From the NCBI GenBank assembly GCA_963780825.1, contig CAWADL010000014.1, forward strand, positions 248,001 through 312,000: 64,000 nt of DNA, in the 5' to 3' direction. This document shows positions 47,551 to 56,279 of the stretch, one piece after another. Every line of letters begins with the position of its first letter. The stretch's first letter is position 1. The notes beneath the pieces are model-generated. The model saw nothing but the letters and a program-made list of their open reading frames with translations. It ran no database searches and was not told where the DNA came from. Both the position numbers and the translations under genes were made by a program. This stretch comes from Roseiarcus sp963780825 (GTDB taxonomy: Bacteria; Pseudomonadota; Alphaproteobacteria; Rhizobiales; Beijerinckiaceae).

Positions 47551-47824
47551 GGACCATCACCCCGCGCAGGAGAGGCCGCTTATCGCCCCTCCCGAGTGCC
47601 CGAAACCGCCAAAAGGCTGGAAATCAGCTCAATACTGCGAACAATACATCAACTCCTGGATCTAACAAGCAGGCGCCAGTAATAGCAGGCAATAATAAAT
47701 TCACTTATCGCAAGAGTAAGAAATGCGTGATTACAGCGTGAACTTTCTACTATGGCCCTCCGCCTGCGACCTCGAATGCTCCGTCCGCAAGAGCGCGCGA
47801 GACGCGCGCGGTCCCAGGCGCGGC
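47551..47824. other. Gap between Hint protein and epimerase, with a half family C repeat
   Basis: 274 bases without a supported gene. The part nearest the Hint gene is AT-richer (AATAGCAGGCAATAATAAAT) and probably holds its promoter, reading leftward. At 47789-47818 CGCGAGACGCGCGCGGTCCC is one arm of family C, placed just after the epimerase stop codon. Confidence 0.5.
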
Positions 47825-48820
47825 TTATGTCGCGTAGAACGCCCGATACCATTCCACGAACGCCCGCACCCCCGTGTCCACATCGGCGGTTGGCGCGTAG
47901 CCTGTCAGCGCCCTCAGCAGATCGGGCGACGCCCACGTCGCCGGCACGTCGCCCTTCTGCATGTCGGTCAACCGCCGAGCCACCGGCACGCCCAACGCCC
48001 TCTCGATCGCGTCGATGAAGGGCAACAGCCCGACCGGCTTCCCGCCGCCGATATTGACGACGCGGTAGGGCGCGGCCGGCGAGAGCGAGTCCGCGGGGCC
48101 GACCGGCGCGCCCTCGCGCGGCGGCTTGTCCATCAGGCGGACGATCGCCTCGACCAGATCGTCGATATAGGTGAAATCCCGCTTCATCTCGCCGCGGCCA
48201 TAGACGTCGATCGGCTCGCCGCGCAGCGTCGCCGCAACGAACTTGAACAGCGCCATATCCGGCCGTCCCCACGGCCCGTAGACTGTGAAGAAGCGGAAGG
48301 CGGTGGTCGGGATCTTCCAGAGATGCGCGTAGGAATGCGCCATGTCCTCGGTCGCCTTCTTGGTTGCGGCGTAGAGGGTCAGCGGGTGGTCGGTCCGATC
48401 CGTCTCGTGAAACGGCATGGCCGCGTTGGCGCCGTAGACCGAGCTGGTCGAGGCGATCAACAGATGGCTTACGCTCCGCGTTCGCGCCAACTCCAGGACG
48501 TTGTAGGTTCCCACGAGATTGGCGTCGACGTAAGCGCGCGGATTCTCCAGCGAGTAGCGCACGCCCGCTTGCGCCGCGAGATGAACGATCATGTCAGGCT
48601 TGCCCGCCGCCGCGGACAGCGCGTCCGCGTCCTCCAGCATGCCGACGTCGCCGCGGAATGCAGAGGCGCTCGAAAGCTCGGCCCAGCGCGCCTGTTTCAG
48701 GCGCACGTCGTAATAGGGCGTCATGCCGTCGTAGCCGTTAACCTCATGGCCCTCGGCGAGAAGGCGGCGGCTCAGGTGAAAGCCGATGAATCCGGCCGCC
48801 CCCGTTACGAGAACCCGCAT
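47825..48820 (-). CDS. NAD-dependent epimerase, UDP-glucuronate 4-epimerase-like
   Basis: 331-aa short-chain dehydrogenase-type sugar nucleotide epimerase. RVLVTGAAGFIGFHLSRRLL binds NAD, and the catalytic Ser/Tyr/Lys set is in IASTSSVYGAN and LYAATKKATE. PYYDVRLKQAR, RDFTYIDDLVEAI and the overall length match UDP-glucuronate 4-epimerases that supply galacturonate for surface polysaccharides. I chose ATG 48820, with GGAGG 7 bases upstream, over a TTG at 48826 that would overlap that site. It may supply sugars for the glycosyltransferases in the 20-37 kb island, though it is not adjacent to them. Confidence 0.92.
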   Translation of the reverse strand: MRVLVTGAAGFIGFHLSRRLLAEGHEVNGYDGMTPYYDVRLKQARWAELSSASAFRGDVGMLEDADALSAAAGKPDMIVHLAAQAGVRYSLENPRAYVDANLVGTYNVLELARTRSVSHLLIASTSSVYGANAAMPFHETDRTDHPLTLYAATKKATEDMAHSYAHLWKIPTTAFRFFTVYGPWGRPDMALFKFVAATLRGEPIDVYGRGEMKRDFTYIDDLVEAIVRLMDKPPREGAPVGPADSLSPAAPYRVVNIGGGKPVGLLPFIDAIERALGVPVARRLTDMQKGDVPATWASPDLLRALTGYAPTADVDTGVRAFVEWYRAFYAT

Positions 48821-48955
48821 GTCCAATCCTCCGTCCTCGGGGCTATAGGCGTCGGGGGTCGCGAAGACAGTGTTTTCTTCAACACTCGCATCAAGTTCGT
48901 CTTAACTTTCGGTCGTTCATAAGAGGGCATCCCTGCTCGTGGAGCTTGAGGTCGG

Positions 48956-49150
48956 ATGCTGGTTCTTCCCGTCGGAACGTTCGTGCCGGTCACGCCGATC
49001 ACGCCCGTTGCTCCGGTGACCCCGCGCAAAGCGAAATCGGTCGACAAGTCCGCGCCCGGCCGCGCGCGGACCCGTCCGGCGCGCACCGCGGCCACCATCG
49101 CGTCTTACTCGACGCAATCCGCGCTCGACGCCATTAAGCTCGGCGGCTGA
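48956..49150 (+). CDS. Small basic hypothetical protein
   Basis: 64-aa frame (MLVLPVGTFVPVTPITPVAP, then a Lys/Arg/Ala-rich half ending LDAIKLGG). GAGG lies 4 bases before the ATG and GGAG 11 bases before. The Pro/Thr/Val repeat and basic tail are plausible for a small structural or membrane-associated protein, but nothing is recognised. It could be a chance frame in a gap of about 450 bases. Confidence 0.3.
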   Translation: MLVLPVGTFVPVTPITPVAPVTPRKAKSVDKSAPGRARTRPARTAATIASYSTQSALDAIKLGG

Positions 49151-49277
49151 ACCCTCCCTGGGACCGACATGCACCCCAAAGAGCGGGGACGCACATCCTG
49201 GATTCCCACGGGGAGAGGACCGTTGCGCCAGATATTACCCCTGCGGGCCATAGCGATCGCGCAGGAACTCGGCCCGA

Positions 49278-49943
49278 TCAATATCGCGACGCAGACCGAC
49301 AGCGCAGCCGCCGCTCATAGAGCGAACCTTCAAGGCCAGCCTCGATCAGCGGCAGGTCGGTGCACTCGCGGTCGCGCAAAACCCGCCACGCGTCTTCCGC
49401 CGCGTGCAGGCTTCGCGAGGCGCTGTCGGCGATCAGCGGATTGACGCCCGGACGCCCTGACAAGCTTGCCAGCACCGCATGCTCCGTGTCTTCGACCGAG
49501 TGGTCGGCGAGTTCAGTCGCCGTCGCGAGGCAAGTCACGAAATTCTCCGCGCCTGGCACACAGGCGCCGAACGGCTTGCCCAAGCTCGGGACAACCGGCG
49601 GCGGGGGCGGCGCAGGCGGTGGGCGCGCAACGATGGTCGGGGTCGCTGTGGGGGTCGGCGCCGGCGGGGGTGGAGGCTTGTGGACGGGCGCGTTGGGGTC
49701 GGCGTAGTTGGGCGCGAAAAGCTCGGGGGCGATTTGACGAACCTTTTGCGCCTCCACGCCCGGCGCGAAGGCGAGGCTTAGGGCGACGACGGCCGCGGTT
49801 CGCCAGATTTGTAGGTGGTGACGATCTTGTCGGAGACCGTATCGCGCAGGCAGTTGAAAAAACGCCCGCAGCCGACCGCATGCCGCCAGCGCTCGGCATG
49901 GAGCCCCTTCGGGTTGTCGCGAAAATAGAGGAAGTCGGTCCAT
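49278..49943 (-). CDS. Secreted LprI/DUF1311-like protein, start unclear
   Basis: The supported part is residues from about TAAVVALSLAFAPGVEAQ onward: a signal peptide, a Pro-rich linker (PPPPPAPTPTATPT), then a helical domain ASRSLHAAEDAWRVLRDREC with a partner cysteine in RRLRC, as in lysozyme-inhibitor LprI-type domains. The only in-frame ATG is at 49943, inside soxD; a natural start near 49810 has no start codon. A lost base in this region, as elsewhere in the window, would explain it. It occupies the place where soxA would be expected after soxD. Confidence 0.6.
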   Translation of the reverse strand: MDRLPLFSRQPEGAPCRALAACGRLRAFFQLPARYGLRQDRHHLQIWRTAAVVALSLAFAPGVEAQKVRQIAPELFAPNYADPNAPVHKPPPPPAPTPTATPTIVARPPPAPPPPPVVPSLGKPFGACVPGAENFVTCLATATELADHSVEDTEHAVLASLSGRPGVNPLIADSASRSLHAAEDAWRVLRDRECTDLPLIEAGLEGSLYERRLRCRSASRY

Positions 49944-50053
49944 TCCTCGTCGGTCGCCGTTTGCGGCGAACGGGTCAGATGCGCCTGGCCGCCGTATTTG
50001 AATTCGACCTCAGGTCGCTCCATTTCGCAATAGGGGCAGCGGATCAGCAGCAT
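49778..50053 (-). CDS. soxD: Sarcosine oxidase delta subunit
   Basis: 91-aa subunit of heterotetrameric sarcosine oxidase. The zinc-binding start LIRCPYCEMERPEVEFKYGG and the later HAVGCGRFFNCLRDTVSDKI match the family. In the tetramer it binds one structural zinc and contacts the alpha and beta subunits. It starts 12 bases after soxB, as usual. The alpha and gamma subunit genes, normally next, are missing. Confidence 0.92.
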   Translation of the reverse strand: MLLIRCPYCEMERPEVEFKYGGQAHLTRSPQTATDEEWTDFLYFRDNPKGLHAERWRHAVGCGRFFNCLRDTVSDKIVTTYKSGEPRPSSP

Positions 50054-50065
50054 CGTCGATAAATC

Positions 50066-51316
50066 CTAGTGCGCGACCGCCGCCGCGGTGGCCTCGTTGA
50101 CCAGCGCGCCGGTGCGAAAACGCTCGATCGAGAATGGCGCGGCGATCTCGTTTGGCTCGCCGGTCGCCACCAGATGCGCGAATACATGGCCCGAGCCCGG
50201 CGTCGCCTTGAAACCGCCGGTCCCCCAGCCGCAATTGACGAAAAGGCCGGGAACGGCGGTCTTCGAGAGAATCGGCGAGCGGTCGGGCGTGGTGTCGACG
50301 ATGCCGCCCCAGTTGCGCAGCATCCGCACCCGCGAGGTGATCGGAAACATTTCGCAGATCGCCTCCAGCGTGGAGATGGCGACGTGCGGCCCCCCGGTCT
50401 GGCTGTAGGAGACGTAGGCGTCGGTGCCGGCGCCGATGACGAGCTCCCCCTTGTCGGATTGCGACATGTAGGCGTGGACGGCGTTCGACATCACCACGCA
50501 AGGCATCACCGGCTTCAGCGGCTCCGAAACCAGCGCCTGCAAGGGGAAGGATTCGAGCGGCATCCGCAGGCCCGCCATCGCCATGACGACGCTGGTATGG
50601 CCGGCGGCGACCACGCCGATCTTCTTAGAAGCAATCGGCCCTTTGCCCGTCTCGACTCCCGTCACGGCGCCGGAAGCGTCGCGGGTGATCGCCTTGACCT
50701 CGCAATTCTCGATGATGTCGACGCCGAGCGCCGAGGCGGCCCGCGCATACCCCCAGGCGACGGCGTCGTGACGCGCCGTGCCGCCCGTGCGCTGTAGCGC
50801 CGCGCCGTGAACGGGATAGCGGATGCCGGGATCAATGTTGAGGATCGGGCAGAATTCCTTCGCCTGTTCCGGCGTCAGCCATTCGTTGGGAATGCCGGCT
50901 AAGCGGTTGGCGTGGATGTGCCTGCGAAAGGCCTGTTCGTCGTGATGATTATGCGCGAGCAGCATGACCCCGCGCGGTGAGAACATCACGTTGTAGTTCA
51001 GCTCCTTCGACAGCGTCGGCCAGAGTTTGTGCGCGTGCCCGTAAATGCCCTCGGAGGCCTCCCACAGATAGTTGGAGCGGATGATGGTGGTGTTGCGGCC
51101 AGTATTGCCGCCGCCGAGCCAGCCCTTCTCCAGCACGGCGATGTTGGTCACGCCGTGCAGCTTCGCCATGTAGTAGGCGGTGGCGAGCCCGTGGCCGCCG
51201 GCGCCGATGATGATGGCGTCGTAGTAGCGCTTCGGCTCGGGCGAGCGCCATTGCTCCGGCCAATCCTGGTGACCGCGGAGCGCCTGTCGGGCGAGGCTTG
51301 CGAACGAGAATTTCAA
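50066..51316 (-). CDS. soxB: Sarcosine oxidase beta subunit
   Basis: 416-aa flavoprotein subunit that oxidises sarcosine to glycine, with the formaldehyde unit passed to tetrahydrofolate by the alpha subunit. The FAD-binding start YYDAIIIGAGGHGLATAYYM, KGWLGGGNTGRNTTIIRSNY, the covalent FMN-type region QRTGGTARHDAVAWGYARAA, and WGGIVDTTPDRSPIL with CGWGTGGFKATPGSG are all family marks. ATG 51316. It forms a pair with soxD, and its product glycine is the substrate of the Gcv system at 7.5-12.4 kb. Confidence 0.95.
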   Translation of the reverse strand: MKFSFASLARQALRGHQDWPEQWRSPEPKRYYDAIIIGAGGHGLATAYYMAKLHGVTNIAVLEKGWLGGGNTGRNTTIIRSNYLWEASEGIYGHAHKLWPTLSKELNYNVMFSPRGVMLLAHNHHDEQAFRRHIHANRLAGIPNEWLTPEQAKEFCPILNIDPGIRYPVHGAALQRTGGTARHDAVAWGYARAASALGVDIIENCEVKAITRDASGAVTGVETGKGPIASKKIGVVAAGHTSVVMAMAGLRMPLESFPLQALVSEPLKPVMPCVVMSNAVHAYMSQSDKGELVIGAGTDAYVSYSQTGGPHVAISTLEAICEMFPITSRVRMLRNWGGIVDTTPDRSPILSKTAVPGLFVNCGWGTGGFKATPGSGHVFAHLVATGEPNEIAAPFSIERFRTGALVNEATAAAVAH

Positions 51317-51521
51317 CGGCGCCCCTCGAGATGCGACGGCGGTTTAAACGCGGCGTTGCCGGTTCGTCAAAGCTTTCTACGCGGCGCCGCGCCGTCGCGC
51401 GCGCGCAATCGTTTCCTGGGCGCCTCGACTGAGGTGATGACCATGTTGAAAGTTTCCGTTGGGATGGGCGGGGCGGCGGGGTAAGTATCGTTGTCTTAGG
51501 AGCGTCGGCGCGGGGTTTGTT

Positions 51522-52178
51522 ATGGCGGGAGGGCGTAGCGAGTTTTCGCGGCCGGCGTCGCTGGCGCTGATGGGGATCGCGGCTGTCGGCTGGCTGGTGG
51601 CGATTTATTTCTGGACCCAGGCCGTCGATCTTCGCGCCGAAGGCGAGGAAGCTTTGCGCCGCGCGGAGACGGCGCGGCAGGGGCTGGTCGGCGAGTTACA
51701 GTCGCTGCAGCATATAGCCGGCTCGGCTGAGGATTTACGCAAGAAGCTCGACGATGGCCGCAAGGCGCTCGACGACGCCGTCTCGCAACGCACCGGCGTG
51801 CAGAACGATCTCTCCGAGCTGACGCGCAAGGTCGACGAGACCGAGCTGTCGCTGGCGTCCGAGACGGATGAGGTCGAGTCGAAGACGGCGCTGTTGAAAG
51901 ACACGCTGGCCAATCTCAAGGCCGCGCAAGACGAACTCGCCGACCTCGCGGCGCAGAAGGCCGCAGCGGCCTCGGACTTGGATAAGGCGCGCGCGACGCT
52001 GGCCGAGGCGCAGGCGCAAGCGCGGGCCGCCGATGCTTCGGCTGTGGCGGCGAAGACGGCGGAAACCGATTCGCGGGCGCAGGCGGACGAGATTGGCAAG
52101 GCGGTGGAGGCGGCGAAGGCCCGGCTCGACGAGTTGCAAGCCAAGATCGACGCGGCGCGCAAAAGCCAGCCGCAGTAG
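51522..52178 (+). CDS. Membrane-anchored coiled-coil protein
   Basis: 218-aa protein with one N-terminal membrane helix (LALMGIAAVGWLVAIYFW, residues about 13-30) and a C-terminal domain of nearly 180 residues that is continuous coiled coil (for example EDLRKKLDDGRKALDDAVSQ; AAQKAAAASDLDKARATLAE). It is rich in Ala, Glu, Asp and Lys with no catalytic motif. Probably a periplasmic structural or tethering protein. ATG 51522; the stop precedes the next gene's start by 7 bases, so the two may be coupled. Confidence 0.75.
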   Translation: MAGGRSEFSRPASLALMGIAAVGWLVAIYFWTQAVDLRAEGEEALRRAETARQGLVGELQSLQHIAGSAEDLRKKLDDGRKALDDAVSQRTGVQNDLSELTRKVDETELSLASETDEVESKTALLKDTLANLKAAQDELADLAAQKAAAASDLDKARATLAEAQAQARAADASAVAAKTAETDSRAQADEIGKAVEAAKARLDELQAKIDAARKSQPQ

Positions 52179-52185
52179 CGTGGGC

Positions 52186-53084
52186 GTGGACCCTCTGGCT
52201 TGCCCCGATCCGCTCGCCGAGCGGCGATACGATTATGCGCAGGCTGCGGCGGCGGAAGGCGATTGGCGGACGGCGGCGGAGGTGCTGGAGCAGGCGCTCG
52301 AACGGGCGCCGGGCTGGGCGCCGGCTTGGTTCGCGCTAGGGGAGGCGCGGGAGAAGTTGGGCGAAGCCGGCGGCCGCGGCGGCGTACCGAGCGGCGCTGC
52401 GAGCTGATCCCGAGGACCGGCAAGGAGCCGGACCGCGGCTGGCGCGGCTCGAAGGTCGCGAGGTCGACGCGCTGCCGCCGGCCTATGTGGCGCGGCTATT
52501 TGACGACTACGCGCCGCGCTTCGATCGGCATTTGCGAGAAAACCTCGACTATCGAGGGCCGGAGCTGATTGTAGAGGCGATCGACGCGGTCGCGCCTGGA
52601 CGGCGCTTCGCGCTCGCGCTCGATCTGGGGTGCGGGTCGGGGTTGGCGGGGCGCGCGTTGCGAGCGCGGGTGGACAGCTTGTTGGCGTCGATCTTTCCGA
52701 AGGGATGATTTCGCAGGCGCGGGCGAGCGGGGCTTATGATGAATTGGCCGTGGGCGATCTCGCCGATTTCCTGAGCCAGCGTGCGCGCCGGCGTCGGCCG
52801 ATCTCATCGTCGCCGCTGACACGCTGGTTTATCTCGGCGATCTGCGGTCCGTGGTTGCCGCCGTCGCGAGGACGCTCGCGCGGGGCGGGCTATTTGTGTT
52901 CAGCGTCGAAACGGGTGAGGCACCATTCTCACTGAGATCCAGCCTGCGTTTTCAGCATTCCGATGAACATCTGAGGCTGGCGGCTTCGGAAGCAGGGCTG
53001 ACGATCCTCCATCTCGCGCCAGCTTCGACGCGACGGGAGGCTGGGGTTGAGGCGTCCGGGCGCATCATGGTTCTGTCGCAATAA
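52186..53084 (+). CDS. TPR-domain SAM-dependent methyltransferase (three frameshifts)
   Basis: About 299 aa if the frame is repaired. The N-terminus is TPR-like (YDYAQAAAAEGDWRTAAEVL). YVARLFDDYAPRFDRHLREN introduces a class I methyltransferase domain with the SAM motif LALDLGCGSGLAGRAL, then VGVDLSEGMISQARASG, DLIVAADTLVYLGDLRSVVA and a C-terminal RIMVLSQ. Frameshifts lie near 52370, 52678 and 52785. This combination is common in Rhizobiales 'TPR-containing methyltransferases', of unknown substrate. The start may be GTG 52186 or 52180. With three indels it is the most broken gene in the window and could be a true pseudogene. Confidence 0.75.
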
Positions 53085-53090
53085 GCAGCC

Positions 53091-53164
53091 CCCTGGGACC
53101 GCGGGCGTCCCGCACCCTCTTTGGGTTGGAACGCAGAGCGCGCTGGACACCCGCGGTCCCAGGG
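53091..53164. repeat. Family C palindromic repeat, diverged copy
   Basis: CCTGGGACCGCGGGCGTCCC at the left pairs with ACACCCGCGGTCCCAGG at the right (to 53163). The centre (CTCTTTGGGTTGGAACGCAG) differs from copies 1 and 2. It lies between converging genes. Confidence 0.75.
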
Positions 53165-53203
53165 GCAGCGCTTAGTTGGGCGGCTTACCGAAAGTGGCGG
53201 CCC

Positions 53204-53659
53204 TTAGCTCAAGCTCGCCTTCACAATCTTATCCGGGTCCCGCACCGGCTCGCCGCGCTTGATCTTATCGACGTTCTCCATGCCCGACACGACCTTCCCC
53301 CAAGCCGTATATTGCTTGTCGAGGAACCGCGCGTCGTCGAAGCAGATGAAAAACTGCGAGTTCGCCGAATCCGGGCTCTGCGCGCGCGCCATCGACACCG
53401 TCCCGCGGACATGTGGCTCGCTGTTGAACTCGGCCTTCACGTTCGGGTACTTCGACCCGCCCGTCCCGGTCCCATGCGGGCAGCCGGTCTGCGCCATGAA
53501 ACCTTCGATCACCCGGTGAAACACCACCCCATCATAAAACCCTTCGCCGACGAGCTTTTTGATATGGGCGACGTGCCCAGGCGCCAGATCGGGTTTCATC
53601 TCGATAACGACCGGGCCCTTGGTGGTCTCCAGCGTCAGTGTATTGCCTTCCGCGCTCAT
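53204..53659 (-). CDS. ppiB: Peptidyl-prolyl cis-trans isomerase, cytoplasmic cyclophilin
   Basis: 151-aa cyclophilin. The catalytic stretch FYDGVVFHRVIEGFMAQTG, GGSKYPNVKAEF, GTVSMARAQSPDSANSQFFI and YTAWGKVVSGM are all present. There is no signal peptide, so it acts in the cytoplasm on prolyl bonds. ATG 53659 has AAGGAG 7 bases upstream. It lies 11 bases behind a second, exported cyclophilin gene; the pair is a common alphaproteobacterial arrangement. Confidence 0.95.
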   Translation of the reverse strand: MSAEGNTLTLETTKGPVVIEMKPDLAPGHVAHIKKLVGEGFYDGVVFHRVIEGFMAQTGCPHGTGTGGSKYPNVKAEFNSEPHVRGTVSMARAQSPDSANSQFFICFDDARFLDKQYTAWGKVVSGMENVDKIKRGEPVRDPDKIVKASLS

Positions 53660-53670
53660 GCGCCTGCTCC

Positions 53671-54219
53671 TTAGTTTGAGTCCGCCGCGAAGCGGATCGA
53701 GACGATCTTGTCGGGGTTCTTCACCGAGCCGTTGTTGGCCTGCGTGCCCGCCTTGATCTTGTCGACGACGTCCATGCCAGAAACGACCTCGCCGAACACG
53801 GTGTAGTTGCCATTTAGGAACGCCGAGTCGGCTGTACAAATGAAGAACTGCGAATTGGCGGAATCCGGGTCTTGCGCGCGCGCCATGCCGAGCGTGCCGC
53901 GCTTGAACGGTTCGGACGAGGCCTCCAGCGGGATGTTTGGCAGCTTCGAGCCGCCGCTGCCGGTGCCGGTCGGGTCGCCGGTCTGCGCCATGAAGGCGGG
54001 AATGACGCGGTGGAAGACGATGCCGTCATAGAAATGCTGGGCGACCAGCGTCTGGATCTGCTTGACGTGCTTGGGCGCGAGATCGGGACGCAGCTTGATG
54101 ATGACGTCGCCGTTCTTGGTCTTCAGATCGAGCGTGTTGGTGACCGCGTCCTCGGCGAAAGCCGGCAGGGCGACCATGACGGCGATCGCGATCATGGTGC
54201 GCCGGGTGAAAGCGAGCAT
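53671..54219 (-). CDS. ppiA: Peptidyl-prolyl cis-trans isomerase, periplasmic cyclophilin
   Basis: 182-aa cyclophilin with an N-terminal signal peptide (MIAIAVMVALPAFA, cleaved before EDAVTN). The active-site region FYDGIVFHRVIPAFMAQTG, GGSKLPNIPLEA, and GMARAQDPDSANSQFFIC are conserved. It should assist folding of exported proteins. ATG 54219. It precedes ppiB by 11 bases and is probably in the same operon. Confidence 0.93.
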   Translation of the reverse strand: MLAFTRRTMIAIAVMVALPAFAEDAVTNTLDLKTKNGDVIIKLRPDLAPKHVKQIQTLVAQHFYDGIVFHRVIPAFMAQTGDPTGTGSGGSKLPNIPLEASSEPFKRGTLGMARAQDPDSANSQFFICTADSAFLNGNYTVFGEVVSGMDVVDKIKAGTQANNGSVKNPDKIVSIRFAADSN

Positions 54220-54338
54220 CTTAGGCCTCGAAATGGCGCGGCGGCCCCGCGCGGGCCGCGCTTGATAGCAGCTTCCTTAAGCCGCGCAACTCCGGCGAAA
54301 ACTGGACGAAACCGCGCCCTCCCGCCACAGTCGCGGCC

Positions 54339-55196
54339 ATGAGTCGCATCGCCTATGTCAACGGCCGCTATCTCCGCCACGCCGAGGCGGGCGTCTCGAT
54401 CGACGATCGCGCCTTCGTGTTCGGCGACGGCGTCTATGAGGTCTGTGAGGTGCGCGGCGGCGCGATGATCGACGAGCCGCGGCATCTGACGCGGCTGGCG
54501 CGATCGCTCGCCGCGCTGCGCATCGCCGCGCCGTTGACCGAGGCGGCGCTGAGGCGAGTGATGCGCGAGGTGATTGAGCGCAATCGCGTGCGCGATGGGC
54601 TCGTCTACCTGCAGGTCTCCCGCGGCGCCGCAAAGCGCGACCACGCCTTCCCGGCGGGGCTGGCGCGTCCCGGGCTCGTGGTTACAGCTAAGTCGCTCGA
54701 TCCGCGCTTGAACGAAGGCCGCGCCGCCAGCGGCGTGAAGGTCATAACCCGGCCGGACGAACGCTGGGCGCATCCGCACATCAAGACGCTGCAACTGCTG
54801 CCGAACGTGCTCGGCAAGCAAGCCGCGCGCGAGCTCGGCGCGTTCGAGACCTGGTTCGTCGACAAGGACGGGTTCGTCACCGACGGCGCCTCGACCAACG
54901 CTTGGATCGTGACGCACGAAGGCGCCCTGGTCACCCGTCAGATTGACGACGCCATCCTTGCCGGCGTCACGCGTGCGACGCTGATCGATGTCGCCGCCGA
55001 CCTGGGTCTCAAAGTTGAGCAGCGAGCGTTCACGCCCGCCGAAGCGTACGTTGCGCGTGAGGCGTTTCTCTCCAGCGCGACGACGATCGTGCTGCCGGTT
55101 GTTGAGATCGACGGGCGAGCGATCGGCGAGGGCATACCCGGCGAAGTCGCGCTGATGCTCCGGAGGCGGTTTCACAATCTGGCGACGCGGGGCTGA
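54339..55196 (+). CDS. D-amino acid aminotransferase (class IV)
   Basis: 285-aa PLP enzyme of fold type IV, swapping amino groups between D-amino acids and keto acids, supplying D-Ala or D-Glu for peptidoglycan. FVFGDGVYEVCEVRGG, VYLQVSRGAAKRDHAFP, and the PLP lysine in HIKTLQLLPNVLGKQAA are typical, with DGASTNAWIV and TRATLIDVA after. ATG 54339. Branched-chain aminotransferases share this fold, but RGXXXRDHXFP favours the D-specific group. It probably forms a unit with clpS, 74 bases downstream. Confidence 0.88.
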   Translation: MSRIAYVNGRYLRHAEAGVSIDDRAFVFGDGVYEVCEVRGGAMIDEPRHLTRLARSLAALRIAAPLTEAALRRVMREVIERNRVRDGLVYLQVSRGAAKRDHAFPAGLARPGLVVTAKSLDPRLNEGRAASGVKVITRPDERWAHPHIKTLQLLPNVLGKQAARELGAFETWFVDKDGFVTDGASTNAWIVTHEGALVTRQIDDAILAGVTRATLIDVAADLGLKVEQRAFTPAEAYVAREAFLSSATTIVLPVVEIDGRAIGEGIPGEVALMLRRRFHNLATRG

Positions 55197-55270
55197 CCAG
55201 TGCCTAACCCCGTGGACGCCACCGCAGCGTCATGTCAAAATGCCGGCCGCGACTTCGCGACTGGCCCCAC

Positions 55271-55576
55271 ATGAGCGACATCGAACTTACTCCGACTCTG
55301 AAGCCGAAGACCAAGGTCGACCGGCCCAAGCTCTACAAAGTGATCCTATTCAACGACGACTTCACGCCGCGCGAGTTCGTCACGCGTGTGTTGCAAGGCG
55401 AATTCCGCTTGAGCGAAGACCAGGCCAACCGGGTGATGATGACTGCGCATCGCAAGGGCGTATGTGTAGTATCCGTCTACCCGCGCGACGTGGCCGAGAC
55501 GAAAGCGACGCGCGCCACCGATGCCGGGCGGGCGATGGGCTTTCCGCTTCGCTTCGACGTCGAGCCGGAGGAGTGA
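55271..55576 (+). CDS. clpS: ATP-dependent Clp protease adaptor ClpS
   Basis: 101-aa adaptor that delivers N-degron proteins to ClpAP. The core is present: PKLYKVILFNDDFTPREFVT, then VLQGEFRLSEDQANRVMMTA and the hydrophobic pocket residues HRKGVCVVSVYPRDVAE. A disordered N-terminus (KPKTKVDRP) is normal. ATG 55271. clpA, often adjacent in alphaproteobacteria, is not next to it; the Uma2 gene follows 13 bases on. Confidence 0.93.
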   Translation: MSDIELTPTLKPKTKVDRPKLYKVILFNDDFTPREFVTRVLQGEFRLSEDQANRVMMTAHRKGVCVVSVYPRDVAETKATRATDAGRAMGFPLRFDVEPEE

Positions 55577-55589
55577 CCGGAGCCAAGCG

Positions 55590-56151
55590 ATGTCTCAACT
55601 TGCCGAGCGCCTTATGGACGTCGACGCCTTTTTGGAGTGGGCGTGGCGTCGTGAGGGTACATACGAGTTGCACGAAGGGCGGCCGGTCGCAATGTCCCCC
55701 GAGCGGGTTCGCCACGCGGGAACGAAAACCGAAGCGGTCGTCGCCCTTCGCGAAGCCATACGCCGCAGCGGCCTGACCTGCCGCGCCTATGTCGACGGGA
55801 TAACCGTGCGCGTTCGCAAAGACAGCGCTTTCGTTCCCGACGTGCTTGTCGTTTGCCCCGCCCCGGCTCCCGACGTCGTTGACATCGATAATCCGATCAT
55901 CGTCGTCGAAGTGCTCTCCCCGTCGACCTCGGAAGCCGATCATAACCTGAAACTTGAGGGTTATCTCTCGCTGCCGAGCCTCGCCCATCTATCTGATCCT
56001 GGACCCGGTCCGCCGCGTCGTCATTCATCACGCGCGCGAGGACGGCGCGCGTGCGGCGACTCGCATCCTCCACGCCGGCCCCCTGCGGCTCGACCCGCCG
56101 GGGCTGGACCTGACCGTCGAAGATTTGTTCGAGCCGGAAGTCCCAGCGTAG
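55590..56151 (+). CDS. Uma2-family putative endonuclease (frameshifted)
   Basis: About 186 aa with the PD-(D/E)XK fold of the Uma2 (DUF820) family. YELHEGRPVAMSPERVRHAG, FVPDVLVVCP, and the active-site strand PIIVVEVLSPST followed by a lysine in HNLKLEGY are present. One extra base near 55989 shifts the frame; beyond it YLILDPVRRVVIHHARE and a final LTVEDLFEPEVPA complete the family. ATG 55590, GGAG 7 bases upstream. Function in cells is unknown; the family is often mobile and abundant in cyanobacteria and some Rhizobiales. Confidence 0.82.
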
Positions 56152-56279
56152 AGCCGGCGTGTTTCGCGGGGATGACATTCGCGGTCTGACTTCCCATAAA
56201 AAATCACGCCGTGAACGGCTTGCTTCCTTCCAGCCGACGCCGCAGACTGGTTCTAAATAATACCTCCAGGGAGGCGCTC

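Noticed and set aside
47549..47665. 38-aa frame starting at the Hint gene's start codon on the opposite strand
   Set aside because: No ribosome site and it overlaps the divergent start; too short to support.
49156..49205. Possible family C copy near 49.16 kb
   Set aside because: Only CTGGGACCG matches and the rest does not pair.
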